Shown here: positions 21,650 through 29,989 of the stretch, piece after piece
How the letters are laid out: every line of letters starts with the position of its first letter
How positions within the stretch are numbered: the first letter of the stretch is position 1
Assembly: GCF_008364795.1 (NCBI RefSeq)
Contig: NZ_VTTM01000002.1
Location: 310,001 to 374,000, forward strand
DNA length: 64,000 bases
Source of the DNA: Azospirillum oryzae
Lineage (GTDB): Bacteria; Pseudomonadota; Alphaproteobacteria; Azospirillales; Azospirillaceae
Reading direction: 5' to 3'
Notes under the pieces: model-generated
Told to the model about the DNA's origin: nothing
Database searches by the model: none
What the model saw: the letters and a program-made list of their open reading frames with translations, nothing else
Translations under genes and position numbers: made by a program

Positions 21650-22567
21650 ATGGCCGATCCCCGCCCTAAGATACTGGTGGTTGACGATATCCCGTCCAAC
21701 GTCCATGTGCTCAGCCGCATCCTGAAGGACGATTACGACATCTATTTCGCCACCGACGGCGAAAAGGCGTTGGATCTGGTCCTGTCGCGGATGCCCGACC
21801 TCGTCCTGCTCGACATCATGATGCCGGGGATGGACGGGTTCGAGGTGTGCCGCCGCATCAAGGACGATCCCACCACCCACGACATCCCCGTCATCTTCAT
21901 CTCCGCCAAGAGCGAAGTGGAGGACGAAACCCGCGGGCTGGAGGTGGGAGCCATCGACTTCATCACCAAGCCGATCAGCCCGCCCATCGTGAAGGCGCGG
22001 GTGCGCAACCATCTGCTGCTGAAACGGCAGACCGACCTGCTGCGCAGCCTGTCCTTCCTGGACGGGCTGACCGGCATCGCCAACCGCCGCCGCTTCGACG
22101 AGACGATGGCGCGCGAATGGCGGCGCTGCGCCCGGTCGCATCTGCCGCTGTCGCTCGTCATCCTCGATGTCGACCATTTCAAGGCCTACAACGACCAGTA
22201 CGGCCATCAGGCCGGCGACGAATGCCTGCGCATCGTGGCCGAGGTGCTGGCGGAGCGGGCAAGGCGGCCGAGCGACCTCGTCGCCCGCTATGGCGGCGAG
22301 GAGTTCGTCTGCCTGCTGCCGGAGACGGACGGTCCCGGCGCCGCCCGCGTGGCCGAGGGGTTCCGGGCCGCCGTCGCCGAGCGCCGCATCCCGCACGCCC
22401 AGTCGCCGGTCGCCCCCTATGTCACCATCAGCCTGGGCGTCGCCACCGTGATCCCGTCCCTGGACAGCAGCCCTGAAAAGCTGGCGGAGATGGCCGACCA
22501 ACTGCTCTACCGCGCCAAGCGCACCGGTCGGAACCGCGTGCAGGACGCCACGGTGCCGGCGCTGTGA
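21650..22567 (+). CDS. Response regulator diguanylate cyclase (REC-GGDEF)
   Basis: Predicted to make cyclic di-GMP when its receiver is phosphorylated. The 305-residue, PleD/WspR-like layout has a REC domain (about 1-120; phospho-acceptor in VLLDIMMPGMDG, conserved K in FITKPI) and a GGDEF domain (about 130-300) with DGLTGIANRRRFD, LDVDHFKAYND and the active-site loop ARYGGEEF. An RPSD sequence five residues before GGEEF fits the inhibitory RxxD site, so product feedback is likely. The ATG at 21650 lies 8 bases after the hybrid kinase stop, indicating one transcript and a kinase-to-c-di-GMP pathway. Its stop overlaps the next gene's GTG by 4 bases. Confidence 0.95.
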   Translation: MADPRPKILVVDDIPSNVHVLSRILKDDYDIYFATDGEKALDLVLSRMPDLVLLDIMMPGMDGFEVCRRIKDDPTTHDIPVIFISAKSEVEDETRGLEVGAIDFITKPISPPIVKARVRNHLLLKRQTDLLRSLSFLDGLTGIANRRRFDETMAREWRRCARSHLPLSLVILDVDHFKAYNDQYGHQAGDECLRIVAEVLAERARRPSDLVARYGGEEFVCLLPETDGPGAARVAEGFRAAVAERRIPHAQSPVAPYVTISLGVATVIPSLDSSPEKLAEMADQLLYRAKRTGRNRVQDATVPAL

Positions 22568-23748
22568 CCGCCCGGCCGCCTCCGCCGCCCGTCCATGACG
22601 TCCGCGGGCGCGGATTCGCCCGCCGCGCCCCGCTGACGGATGCCTGGGACTGGGTCGATGCCTGGGTTGCCCCTCCGCCTGCAAGGATTCTGCCCCTGGC
22701 GGCGTGTTCCGGGTTGCGGCTGGCCGACGCGGTCGCGGCGGTGGGCGACTGGCCGCCGGCCGACCGGGCGGCGGTGGACGGCTATGGCGTGGCGGCGGCG
22801 GACACGCTGGGGGCCGGCTCCTACAACCCGGTGCCGCTGACGGCGGCGGTGGCGGTGAGCGCCGGCGATCCGCTGCCGCCGGGCTGCGACGCGGTGATCC
22901 CATACGAGGCGGCGCAGGCCGTCGGCCCTTTCATCGAGGCGATCGACGCGGTGGCGCCCGGCAGCGGGGTGGAGCGCCGCGGCGCCTGGACCGTCGCCGG
23001 AAGCCCGCTGCTGCCGGCCGGGAGGCGCCTGCGCCCCGGCGACCTCGGCCTGCTCGCCGCCGCCGGTCACAGCGCCGTGCCGGCCCTGCCGGCGCCGCGG
23101 GTGCGCATCCTGATTGCCGGCGGACCCAAGGCCGGCGCGCCGGAGCAACTCGGCGCGATGCTGGCTGCGCTGGTCGGGCGCGACGGCGGTGTGGTCGAGG
23201 CGGTCGAGGAGCTGCCTGCCGACCTCGCCGCCCTGGCCGACGCGTTCGCCCGGCCGGGCGCCGACCTGATCCTGTCGGCCGGGCGCACCGGAACCGGTCC
23301 CGACGACGTGGCGCCGCCCGCCCTGGCGCAGGCCGGCAGCCTCGACCTGCACGGCATCGCCATGCGGCCGGGCGGCAGCGCCGGGCTCGGGCTTGCGGGC
23401 GGGCTTGCCGGCGGCGTTCCGGTCCTGCTGCTGCCGGGCGAGCCGATGGCGGCGCTGGCGGCCTATGAGCTGCTGGCCGGGCGCGCGGTGCGTCATGCCG
23501 CCGGCTTGCCGGCCGCACTGCCCCATGCGACGGTCGAGGCGGTGACCGCGCGCAAGCTGGTGTCGGAGATCGGCTGCCTCGACCTTCACCGGGTCCGGCT
23601 GGACGAGGATGGCAGGGTGGAGCCGGTGGCCTCGCCCAACTGGCCGGGACTGGCGGCGGCGGCGCGGGCCGACGGCTTCGTCCTGATCGGGGCGGACAGC
23701 GAAGGAGTGCCGGACGGCGCTGCAGTCATTATGTATCGTTTCGACTGA
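22564..23748 (+). CDS. MoeA-like molybdopterin molybdotransferase paralogue, degenerate
   Basis: A 394-residue relative of MoeA, which inserts molybdate into adenylylated molybdopterin. It retains the AAVDGYGVAAADT segment, GDPLPPGCDAVIPYEA and LLLPGEPMAALAAYELL, but the usual STGDE and SGG-S-G-D motifs are changed to RILIAGGPKAGA and LILSAGRTGTGPDDV. This suggests lost or altered catalysis; it may act with the full-length MoeA fusion that follows 22 bases on. GTG at 22564 overlaps the diguanylate cyclase stop (GTGA), so expression is coupled to a signalling operon with no obvious functional link. Confidence 0.82.
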   Translation: MTARPPPPPVHDVRGRGFARRAPLTDAWDWVDAWVAPPPARILPLAACSGLRLADAVAAVGDWPPADRAAVDGYGVAAADTLGAGSYNPVPLTAAVAVSAGDPLPPGCDAVIPYEAAQAVGPFIEAIDAVAPGSGVERRGAWTVAGSPLLPAGRRLRPGDLGLLAAAGHSAVPALPAPRVRILIAGGPKAGAPEQLGAMLAALVGRDGGVVEAVEELPADLAALADAFARPGADLILSAGRTGTGPDDVAPPALAQAGSLDLHGIAMRPGGSAGLGLAGGLAGGVPVLLLPGEPMAALAAYELLAGRAVRHAAGLPAALPHATVEAVTARKLVSEIGCLDLHRVRLDEDGRVEPVASPNWPGLAAAARADGFVLIGADSEGVPDGAAVIMYRFD

Positions 23749-23770
23749 TTTTTGCTCAAGGGTTTGCCGC

Positions 23771-25759
23771 GTGCACAGCTCCGACCGCAGCCGTGAGGAC
23801 ATCCGCCGTTTCGTCGCCCAGGCCGCCCGCCAGGACCAGTTCCTGGAGGTGGTCAGCGGGGAGGAGGCGCGCGCCCGTTTCCACCGCCATCTCGACCTGT
23901 CGCCGCGGGGGGAGGAGCGGGTGCCGCTGGCAGCATCCCTCGGCCGCGTGCTGTCCGCCGACGTGGTGGCTGAGGTGGACGTTCCCGGCTTCGACCGCTC
24001 GGTGGTCGACGGCTTCGCCGTGCGCGCCGCCGATACGGTGGGGGCGGCGGAGGACCGTCCGGTCGCCCTGCGCCTGAACGACGAGGTTCTGGCCGCCGGC
24101 CATGCCCCCGAACTGACGGTGGAACCCGGCACCGCCACCGTGATCGCCACCGGCGGCATGCTGCCGCGCGGGGCCGACGCCGTGGTGATGGTGGAGACGA
24201 CCGAGGCGGTGGAACGGCCCGACGGGCTCTTCGTCACCCTGACCCGCCCGGCGACGCCCGGCGCCTTCGTCGCCGCCGCCGGCTCCGACATCGGCCGGGG
24301 CGAGGTGGTGCTGCGCAAGGGCCAAGCCCTGACCTCGCGCGAGATCGGCGTGCTCGCCGCCATCGGGCTGGCCGAGGTGCCGGTGGTGCGCCGGCCGCGC
24401 GTCGCCATCCTGTCGACCGGCGACGAGATCGTGGCGCCGGGCCAGCCGATCCGAACCGGGGCGGTCTATGACAGCAACGGCGCCATCCTGGCCGCCGCGG
24501 TTTCCGAACTGGGCGGCGAGCCGGTGCCGCTGGGCATCGCACCGGACGAGGACGCGGCGCTGGAACGGCTGGTCGCCCAGGGGCTTGAGTGCGACGCGCT
24601 GCTGCTGTCGGGCGGCACGTCGAAGGGAGCCGGCGACCGCTCCCACCGCATCGTGGCGCAGCTGTCCGATCCCGGCATCGTCGCCCATGGCGTGGCGCTG
24701 AAGCCGGGCAAGCCGCTGTGCCTCGCGGTGACCGGCGGCAAGCCGGTGGTGATCCTGCCGGGCTTCCCGACCTCGGCAATGTTTACCTTCCACAGCTTCG
24801 TGGCGCCGGTGATCCGCGCGCTGGCCGGCCTGCCGCCGGCGCTGGCGGAGGAGGTGCCGGCCACCCTGCCGGTGCGGCTGGGGTCGGAACGCGGGCGCAC
24901 CGAATATGTGATGGTCTCGCTGGTCCATGGAGCCGGTGGGGGCGCCAACGAAGACGAGCTGGTCGCCTATCCGCTGTCCAAGGGGTCGGGCGCGGTCACC
25001 GCCTTCAGCCATGCCGATGGCTTCCTGGCCATCGATGCCCAGGCGGAGGCGATGGAAGCCGGCACGCCGGTGTCGGTCCAGCTTCTCGGCCGCGCGCTGG
25101 CTCCCGCCGACCTGATCGTGGTCGGCAGCCAGTGCATCGGCCTCAACGCCGTGCTCGGCCGCCTGATCGGCGAGGGGATGAGTGTCAAGGCGCTGAATGT
25201 CGGCTCGATGGGCGGGTTGGCGGCGGCGCGGCGGGGGGAGTGCGACATCGCCCCCGTCCATCTGATGGACCCCGCCACCGGCGCCTACAACACGCCCTTC
25301 CTGGGGCCGGGTCTGGACCTCGTCACCGGCTACCGCCGCATGCAGGGCATCGTCTTCCGCCGCGGCGATCCCCGGTTCGAGGGCAGGACGGCGCAAGAGG
25401 CGGCCGCGGCGGTTGCCGGTCTGGCCGACTGCATCCTCATCAACCGCAATGCCGGCAGCGGCACCCGCATCCTGACCGACCGTCTGCTGGGCACGGCGCG
25501 GCCGACCGGCTACTGGACGCAGGCCAAGTCGCACAACGCGGTGGCCGTCGCGGTGGCGCAGAACCGCGCCGACTGGGGCGTCGCCATCGAAACCGCGGCG
25601 AACCTCTACGGGCTGGGTTTCCTGCCGCTGCAGGAGGAGCATTACGACTTCGTCATCCCCACTGCCCGCCGCGACCGCCCGGCCGTCCGCCGCTTCGTCG
25701 AGGCGCTGGAGACGCCTGAGGTGGCGGAGGCCCTGCGCGCCATGGGCTTCATCAGATAG
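23771..25759 (+). CDS. moeA: MoeA fused to a periplasmic-binding-protein-like domain
   Basis: A 662-residue two-part protein. Residues 1 to about 430 are a standard MoeA: RSVVDGFAVRAADT, LPRGADAVVMVE, VAILSTGDEIV, LLLSGGTSKGAGD and ILPGFPTSAMFTF, with catalytic acidic residues intact. Residues about 440-660 are a LysR/ModA-type ligand-binding fold: IVVGSQCIGLNAVLGRLIG, GSMGGLAAARRGECDIAPVHLMDP, ILINRNAGSGTRIL and NRADWGVAIETAANLYGLGF. Such MoeA-PBP fusions exist; the second domain is thought to bind molybdate or a related ligand (inference). The start is GTG at 23771 with an AAGGG ribosome site. Confidence 0.92.
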   Translation: MHSSDRSREDIRRFVAQAARQDQFLEVVSGEEARARFHRHLDLSPRGEERVPLAASLGRVLSADVVAEVDVPGFDRSVVDGFAVRAADTVGAAEDRPVALRLNDEVLAAGHAPELTVEPGTATVIATGGMLPRGADAVVMVETTEAVERPDGLFVTLTRPATPGAFVAAAGSDIGRGEVVLRKGQALTSREIGVLAAIGLAEVPVVRRPRVAILSTGDEIVAPGQPIRTGAVYDSNGAILAAAVSELGGEPVPLGIAPDEDAALERLVAQGLECDALLLSGGTSKGAGDRSHRIVAQLSDPGIVAHGVALKPGKPLCLAVTGGKPVVILPGFPTSAMFTFHSFVAPVIRALAGLPPALAEEVPATLPVRLGSERGRTEYVMVSLVHGAGGGANEDELVAYPLSKGSGAVTAFSHADGFLAIDAQAEAMEAGTPVSVQLLGRALAPADLIVVGSQCIGLNAVLGRLIGEGMSVKALNVGSMGGLAAARRGECDIAPVHLMDPATGAYNTPFLGPGLDLVTGYRRMQGIVFRRGDPRFEGRTAQEAAAAVAGLADCILINRNAGSGTRILTDRLLGTARPTGYWTQAKSHNAVAVAVAQNRADWGVAIETAANLYGLGFLPLQEEHYDFVIPTARRDRPAVRRFVEALETPEVAEALRAMGFIR

Positions 25760-25816
25760 AGTCTGACCAAGTCGTCAGGCAAAACCGAACAAAATGCCGC
25801 GGGTCGGGTTTTTTCG

Positions 25817-25846
25817 TGATCCAACGGCCGGGCGGTTGCGTACCGA
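25817..25846 (+). promoter_or_regulatory. Candidate RpoE-type promoter of the rpoE-chrR operon
   Basis: TGATCC at 25817-25822 followed after 18 bases by TACCGA at 25841-25846. The -35 is the sequence I recall for Rhodobacter RpoE (ECF11) promoters, which have TGATC and a TA-rich -10 about 18 bases apart. It precedes the sigma gene by 118 to 151 bases depending on the start codon, and fits autoregulation. The -10 match is only partial. Confidence 0.55.
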
Positions 25847-25996
25847 AGGTCACGATGCGACATACAGCCCGGCGTGTTCGGCGGTGATGTGCAGGATTGA
25901 CGCAGAGTCCTTGAAAATGGGGGCGCTGCCGCGATTTCCGGGAATGGGTGCCATCCCCGGCTTGTGCGGCGGCCGATGTTCCCCTTGAATGGGACC

Positions 25997-26572
25997 ATGC
26001 AGGACCAGCACACCCCCGCGGCCGACACGGCCCCCAGTCTGGAAACCCTGCTCGTCGCCGTCGGGCGCGAGCGGGACAAACAGGCGTTCGGGGTGCTGTT
26101 CGGCCACTTCGCGCCGCGGCTGAAGACGTATCTGCGCCGGTTGGGATGCGATTCCGGTGCGGCGGAAGAGCTTGTTCAGGAGGTCATGCTGTTGGTCTGG
26201 CGTCGTGCCGAAACCTACGATCCGAGGCACGCCTCGGCCGGCACCTGGGTGTTCACCATCGCCCGCAACAAGCGAATCGATGTGCTGCGCCGCGAACAGC
26301 GGCCGGAAATCGACCCCGACGATCCGGCTCTGGTGCCCGAACCCGACGAGTCCGCCGACCGCCGGATCGAGGCGAAGGAAAGCAGCGGGCGCCTGCGCGC
26401 CGCGCTGAAGGATCTGCCGCCGGAACAGGCCGAGCTTCTGCGCATGGCGTATTTCGAGGACAAGCCGCACAGCGTCATTTCCGCGGAGCACGGCATCCCG
26501 CTCGGCACCGTCAAATCGCGCCTGCGTCTGGCGATGGAACGCCTGCGCCGGTCGCTGAAGGATGTCGGATGA
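25997..26572 (+). CDS. rpoE: ECF sigma factor RpoE (ChrR-controlled, singlet-oxygen type)
   Basis: Alternative sigma factor predicted to direct the response to singlet oxygen. Sigma region 2 is visible in AFGVLFGHFAPRLKTYL, AEELVQEVMLLVWRRA and TWVFTIARNKRIDVLRRE, and region 4 in LKDLPPEQAELLRMAYFE and IPLGTVKSRLRLAMERLR. With the ATG at 25997 it has 191 residues; in-frame GTG at 25964 and ATG at 25976 are alternatives, and 25997 matches the start of known RpoE proteins best. The partner anti-sigma factor ChrR follows 10 bases downstream, and a TGATCC promoter lies upstream. Confidence 0.92.
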   Translation: MQDQHTPAADTAPSLETLLVAVGRERDKQAFGVLFGHFAPRLKTYLRRLGCDSGAAEELVQEVMLLVWRRAETYDPRHASAGTWVFTIARNKRIDVLRREQRPEIDPDDPALVPEPDESADRRIEAKESSGRLRAALKDLPPEQAELLRMAYFEDKPHSVISAEHGIPLGTVKSRLRLAMERLRRSLKDVG

Positions 26573-26582
26573 GGCATTTCCG

Positions 26583-27254
26583 ATGAACCGGCCGAGCCAC
26601 CACCCCGGCGACACCCTGCTGATCGACTATGCCGGCGGCGCCCTGTGCGAAGGCGCGTCGCTGGCCGTCGCCACCCACATGGCCTTCTGTCCCGCCTGCC
26701 GTCATGCGGTGACGGAAATGGAGGCGATCGGCGGCGCCCTGCTGGACGATCTGGAGCCGGAACCGCTGTCCGACGGTTGCCTGGAAGCGCTGATGGCCCG
26801 CCTGGACCACGAGCGGCCGGCGCCCTGCCGCCCGGCGGTCAAGCCGTCGCCTGAGAAATCGCGCTATCCGGAACCGTTGCGCAGCTATCTGCGCGGGCGG
26901 CTCGACGGCGAGGGGCAAATCGGGGAGGGCGGCTGGCGTTTTCTTCAGCCGGGCATGCGCTGCATGGATTTGCTGTCGGGTCCGAACGGGACGACGCGGC
27001 TGATCCGCATGAAGGGCGGGGTCGGCGTGCCGCAGCACACCCATGGCGGGATCGAGCTGACCGTGGTGCTGGAGGGCGGCTTCTCCGACGAATTCGGCGC
27101 GTTCCTGCCCGGCGATCTCGCCATCGGCGACCCGTCGCTGGTCCACCGGCCGGTGTCGGACCCGGAAGGCTGCCTGTGCCTCGCCACCACCATCGGCGGG
27201 CTGAAGCTGACCGGGCCGTTGGGGCGGTGGTTCAACCGGTTCGTGAAGTTCTGA
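26583..27254 (+). CDS. chrR: ChrR zinc-binding anti-sigma factor with C-terminal cupin
   Basis: Holds RpoE inactive until singlet oxygen or a related signal breaks the complex. The 223-residue protein has the N-terminal zinc anti-sigma domain: H7, H32, C36 and C39 repeat the spacing of the Rhodobacter ChrR zinc ligands (H6, H31, C35, C38). The C-terminal cupin-like domain has PQHTHGGIELTVVLEGGF and a later histidine in VHRP, matching the metal site of the ChrR cupin. An in-frame ATG at 26562 would overlap rpoE; the start at 26583 agrees with family N-termini. A terminator follows at 27259-27280. Confidence 0.93.
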   Translation: MNRPSHHPGDTLLIDYAGGALCEGASLAVATHMAFCPACRHAVTEMEAIGGALLDDLEPEPLSDGCLEALMARLDHERPAPCRPAVKPSPEKSRYPEPLRSYLRGRLDGEGQIGEGGWRFLQPGMRCMDLLSGPNGTTRLIRMKGGVGVPQHTHGGIELTVVLEGGFSDEFGAFLPGDLAIGDPSLVHRPVSDPEGCLCLATTIGGLKLTGPLGRWFNRFVKF

Positions 27255-27258
27255 GAGG

Positions 27259-27280
27259 GATGGGCGCCGCAGCGCCCATC
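27259..27280. terminator. Hairpin between convergent chrR and flavoprotein genes
   Basis: A perfect 9-bp stem, GATGGGCGC at 27259-27267 with GCGCCCATC at 27272-27280, and a 4-base CGCA loop, lies in the 34-base gap between two convergent stop codons. There is no T-tract on either side, so it may act with Rho or as a processing barrier. Confidence 0.65.
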
Positions 27281-27288
27281 GCCGCGTA

Positions 27289-27813
27289 TTACTGGAACGC
27301 GATCTTCGCGTTGTCGCCGGGATCGGGCGACTGGCCGGTCAGCTTCGCCTTCACATAGCCATAGGCGTAGACCATGGTGCTCGACGGGCTGTCCCAGTAT
27401 TCGGCCTGATCGACCGACACCTTCAGCAGCGCCACCTCCGGATCGTCCGGACCCTGGGGGAACCAGGTGCTCATGATGTCGCGCCACAGGAAGCGGATCT
27501 TGTCGCGGTCGCGCACCACTTCGGCGACGCCGGAGACGGACACGTAATCCTGCTTGTCGGGATTGGCGTAGGCGAGGTTGACGCGCCAGTGGCGGTCGAT
27601 CTCCGCCACCTTTTCGGAATGGGCGCGGGTGAAGAACCACAGGGTGCCGTCTTCGAACCCCGCATGGGACAGCGTCGCCATCGGACGGGAGTTCATCCGG
27701 CCGTTGTCGTCCAGCGTCGTCATCATCGCGACCTGGACGCCCTTCATCATCTCCCAGAGCTTCTTGACTTCGCCCTGGTCGGGGCTGTGGCCGGCGGTGG
27801 TGCTATGGACCAT
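27289..27813 (-). CDS. Pyridoxamine 5'-phosphate oxidase-like general stress protein
   Basis: A 174-residue split-barrel flavin-binding protein of the general-stress GSP26/PPOX family. Recognisable parts are VAMMTTLDDNGRMNSRPMAT, LWFFTRAHSEKVAEI, VNLAYANPDKQDYVSVSG and DIMSTWFPQGPDDPEVALL. Family members bind FMN or related cofactors, but the reaction is unknown; it is not a PdxH. Its position downstream of the singlet-oxygen sigma operon, on the opposite strand, is compatible with a stress role but does not prove it. Confidence 0.88.
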   Translation of the reverse strand: MVHSTTAGHSPDQGEVKKLWEMMKGVQVAMMTTLDDNGRMNSRPMATLSHAGFEDGTLWFFTRAHSEKVAEIDRHWRVNLAYANPDKQDYVSVSGVAEVVRDRDKIRFLWRDIMSTWFPQGPDDPEVALLKVSVDQAEYWDSPSSTMVYAYGYVKAKLTGQSPDPGDNAKIAFQ

Positions 27814-27865
27814 GGTCTGCCTCTCGTTCGGTAGCCCAACGGAGACTGGGGAACGCCCACCGGGG

Positions 27866-28510
27866 TCAGAAAGTTCCGACCCGCCAATTCACTCCCCCGA
27901 CAGACCAGGATCCCGTCCCGGTGTGGTGGTGGTCGATCCGGGTCAGCGACCAGGGGTCGATCCGCAGCCGCAACGCCGCTTCCGGCGTGAGATCCAGCAC
28001 CAATGCCAGCGCCCCCCGGATGCTGCCGGCATGGATCACCGCAACCACATCGCGCCCGGCATGGAGGTCGGTCAGCCGCCGCAGCGCCGCCGCCGTGCGC
28101 TCCATCACCGTGGCGAAGCTCTCGCCGCCGGGCGGGGCGTTACGGGCCGGGTTTCGCCAGAAGCGCGCCGCCGCCTCTGCATCGCGCAGGGCCGCGGTGT
28201 CGTGGCTGATGCCCTCCCACTCGCCGAAATCCTGCTCGGCCAGCGCCGGCTCCACCACGGCGGTGTCGGCAAGCCGTGGGTTGCGGCTCCACAGCGCCTG
28301 GGCGGTCTGGCGGCTGCGGCGGAGCGGGCTGGTCAGCCACAGGGCGTCGGCGGGGAGGCCCGCCGCGAGCGCCGCCGCCGCGGCGCGGTTGCCGGTGTCG
28401 GCCTCGCGGTCGCTCGCCCCGCAGATCAGGTTGTCGGGGTTGTGGACCGGCGCATGGCGGATCAGCCACCAGCGGGTGACGGTCAGGGGGGTGAGGCTCA
28501 CCACGGTCAT
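27866..28510 (-). CDS. Histidine phosphatase, probable alpha-ribazole phosphatase CobC
   Basis: A 214-residue histidine phosphatase with the phospho-acceptor in WWLIRHAPVHN, the second half of the site in VIHAGSIRG, and LTSPLRRSRQTAQAL between them. The usual RHG is RHA here. The gene overlaps cobS by 4 bases (28507-28510), so the two are coupled, which supports dephosphorylation of alpha-ribazole phosphate in the nucleotide-loop stage of cobalamin synthesis. The specific substrate rests on this context, since CobC proteins are not distinguishable by motif from other phosphoglycerate-mutase-like enzymes. Confidence 0.78.
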   Translation of the reverse strand: MTVVSLTPLTVTRWWLIRHAPVHNPDNLICGASDREADTGNRAAAAALAAGLPADALWLTSPLRRSRQTAQALWSRNPRLADTAVVEPALAEQDFGEWEGISHDTAALRDAEAAARFWRNPARNAPPGGESFATVMERTAAALRRLTDLHAGRDVVAVIHAGSIRGALALVLDLTPEAALRLRIDPWSLTRIDHHHTGTGSWSVGGVNWRVGTF

Positions 28511-29316
28511 GCAACTGCTCCCAAGAAAGCGGAGAGGGTCAGCAGCACCGCGGCCTCCGCCACCTGCTGCGCGGCGCCGAAGACGTCGCCGGTGTGCCCG
28601 CCGATCTGCCGCCGGGCCAGCGTCGCCACCGCGACCACCGCCAGAAGCGAGGCCGCCAGCGCCGGCAGGGCCAAGCCGCCAAGGGCGACCGCCGCCTCCG
28701 CCGTGCCGGAGACGAGCGCCAGCAGCACCGTCGCCATTGCCGGACGGCCCTGTGCCGCCGCCAGCCCGTCGCGCCGCGCCGGGGACAGGGCGCGCGCCAT
28801 CGCCGCCAGCCCGCAGCGCGACAGGGCGCCGGCCGCCACCAGCCCTGCCACCGCCGCCGGCACCGGCAGGGCAGCCAGCGCCGCCGCACGGATGCCGATG
28901 GAGAAGACCAGCGCCAGCACGCCATAGCTGCCGACCCGGCTGTCGCGCATGATCTCCAGCTTGCGGGTCAGGTCACGTCCGCCGCCGAAGCCGTCGGCGA
29001 CATCGGCCGCGCCATCCTCGTGCAGCCCGCCGGTCAGCCGCACCGTCGCCGCCAGGGCCAGCAGCGCGCCCGCCAGCGGCGGCAGGTGCAGCGCCGCCGC
29101 CGCCGCAAAGACGGCACCGCCCGCCAGCCCGACCAGTGCGCCGACCAGCGGGAACCACCCCATCGCCCGCGCCGACGCGCCCTCGGCCAGCGGGCCGTTG
29201 AGCGGACCCAGCGGAGGGAAGGGCAGGCGGGTCAGGAACACCAGCGCCAGGGCGGCATCCTGGGTCCAGCGCGGCGGGGGAGCGGGGGCGGTGGTCGCGT
29301 CGGGCATGATCGGCAT
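28507..29316 (-). CDS. cobS: Adenosylcobinamide-GDP ribazoletransferase CobS
   Basis: Integral membrane enzyme that joins alpha-ribazole to adenosylcobinamide-GDP, the last step of cobalamin assembly. The 269-residue protein has several alanine-rich membrane helices and the diagnostic loop GGLHEDGAADVADGFGGG followed by IMRDSRVGSYG, plus GGHTGDVFGAAQQ near the end. Its stop overlaps the start of the cobC-like gene. No other cobalamin genes are in the window, so this is a small detached cluster. The start could be the ATG at 29316 or the next one, three codons in. Confidence 0.93.
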   Translation of the reverse strand: MPIMPDATTAPAPPPRWTQDAALALVFLTRLPFPPLGPLNGPLAEGASARAMGWFPLVGALVGLAGGAVFAAAAALHLPPLAGALLALAATVRLTGGLHEDGAADVADGFGGGRDLTRKLEIMRDSRVGSYGVLALVFSIGIRAAALAALPVPAAVAGLVAAGALSRCGLAAMARALSPARRDGLAAAQGRPAMATVLLALVSGTAEAAVALGGLALPALAASLLAVVAVATLARRQIGGHTGDVFGAAQQVAEAAVLLTLSAFLGAVA

Positions 29317-29456
29317 CGACTACGCCCAAGCGGCGTCCGGCGCAACCCTGCTCGGCGGGTGTTTCCACGCCCTCCGCACAGGTCCGATTCCTTGACCAGA
29401 ACACTCGGTCCGCCTACTTTGTCCGTTTGAACTCCCCCTACCAGCATCGAGCACCC

Positions 29457-29969
29457 ATGGCCCGTCTTCCAATCCTCGTCGCCCCGCATCCGATCCTGAA
29501 GCGCAAGGCGCAACCCGTCGCCGAAGTGGATGCGCGCGTCGTCAAGCTGATGGATGACATGGTGGAGACCATGTACGACGCCAACGGCATCGGTCTGGCC
29601 GCCCCGCAGGTCGGCGTGCTTGACCGCGTCATCGTCGTGGACGTCCACGAGAAGGGTGAGCCGGCGAACCCGATGCGCCTCGCCAACCCGGAGATCGTCT
29701 GGTCTTCCGACGAGAAGTCGGTGTGCGAGGAAGGCTGCCTGTCGGTGCCGGAGCAGTATGCCGAGGTCACCCGGCCCCAGCGCATCCGCGTCCGCTATCT
29801 GGACGAGAAGAACCAGCAGCAGGAGATCGAGGCCGACGGCATGCTCGCCACCTGCATCCAGCATGAGATCGACCATCTGGACGGCGTTCTGTTCGTCGAT
29901 TACCTGTCGATGCTGAAGCGGAACATCCTGCTGAAGAAGGTCCAGAAGATGCAGAAGGCGACGGCCTGA
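29457..29969 (+). CDS. def: Peptide deformylase
   Basis: Removes the formyl group from the N-terminal methionine of new proteins. The 170-residue metalloprotease has all three motifs: [18 protein letters not shown] (cysteine metal ligand) and QHEIDHLDG (two histidines and the catalytic glutamate). ATG at 29457 gives the standard length. It heads the classic def-fmt-truA cluster; fmt starts 20 bases after its stop. Confidence 0.97.
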   Translation: MARLPILVAPHPILKRKAQPVAEVDARVVKLMDDMVETMYDANGIGLAAPQVGVLDRVIVVDVHEKGEPANPMRLANPEIVWSSDEKSVCEEGCLSVPEQYAEVTRPQRIRVRYLDEKNQQQEIEADGMLATCIQHEIDHLDGVLFVDYLSMLKRNILLKKVQKMQKATA

Positions 29970-29989
29970 CCCGCCTCGATTGGAAATTG

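Noticed and set aside
25780..25813. Possible terminator after the moeA fusion (AAAACCGA...TCGGGTTTTTT)
   Set aside because: The stem needs a bulged base and a 15-base loop, and it abuts the candidate rpoE promoter; too weak to list as a feature.
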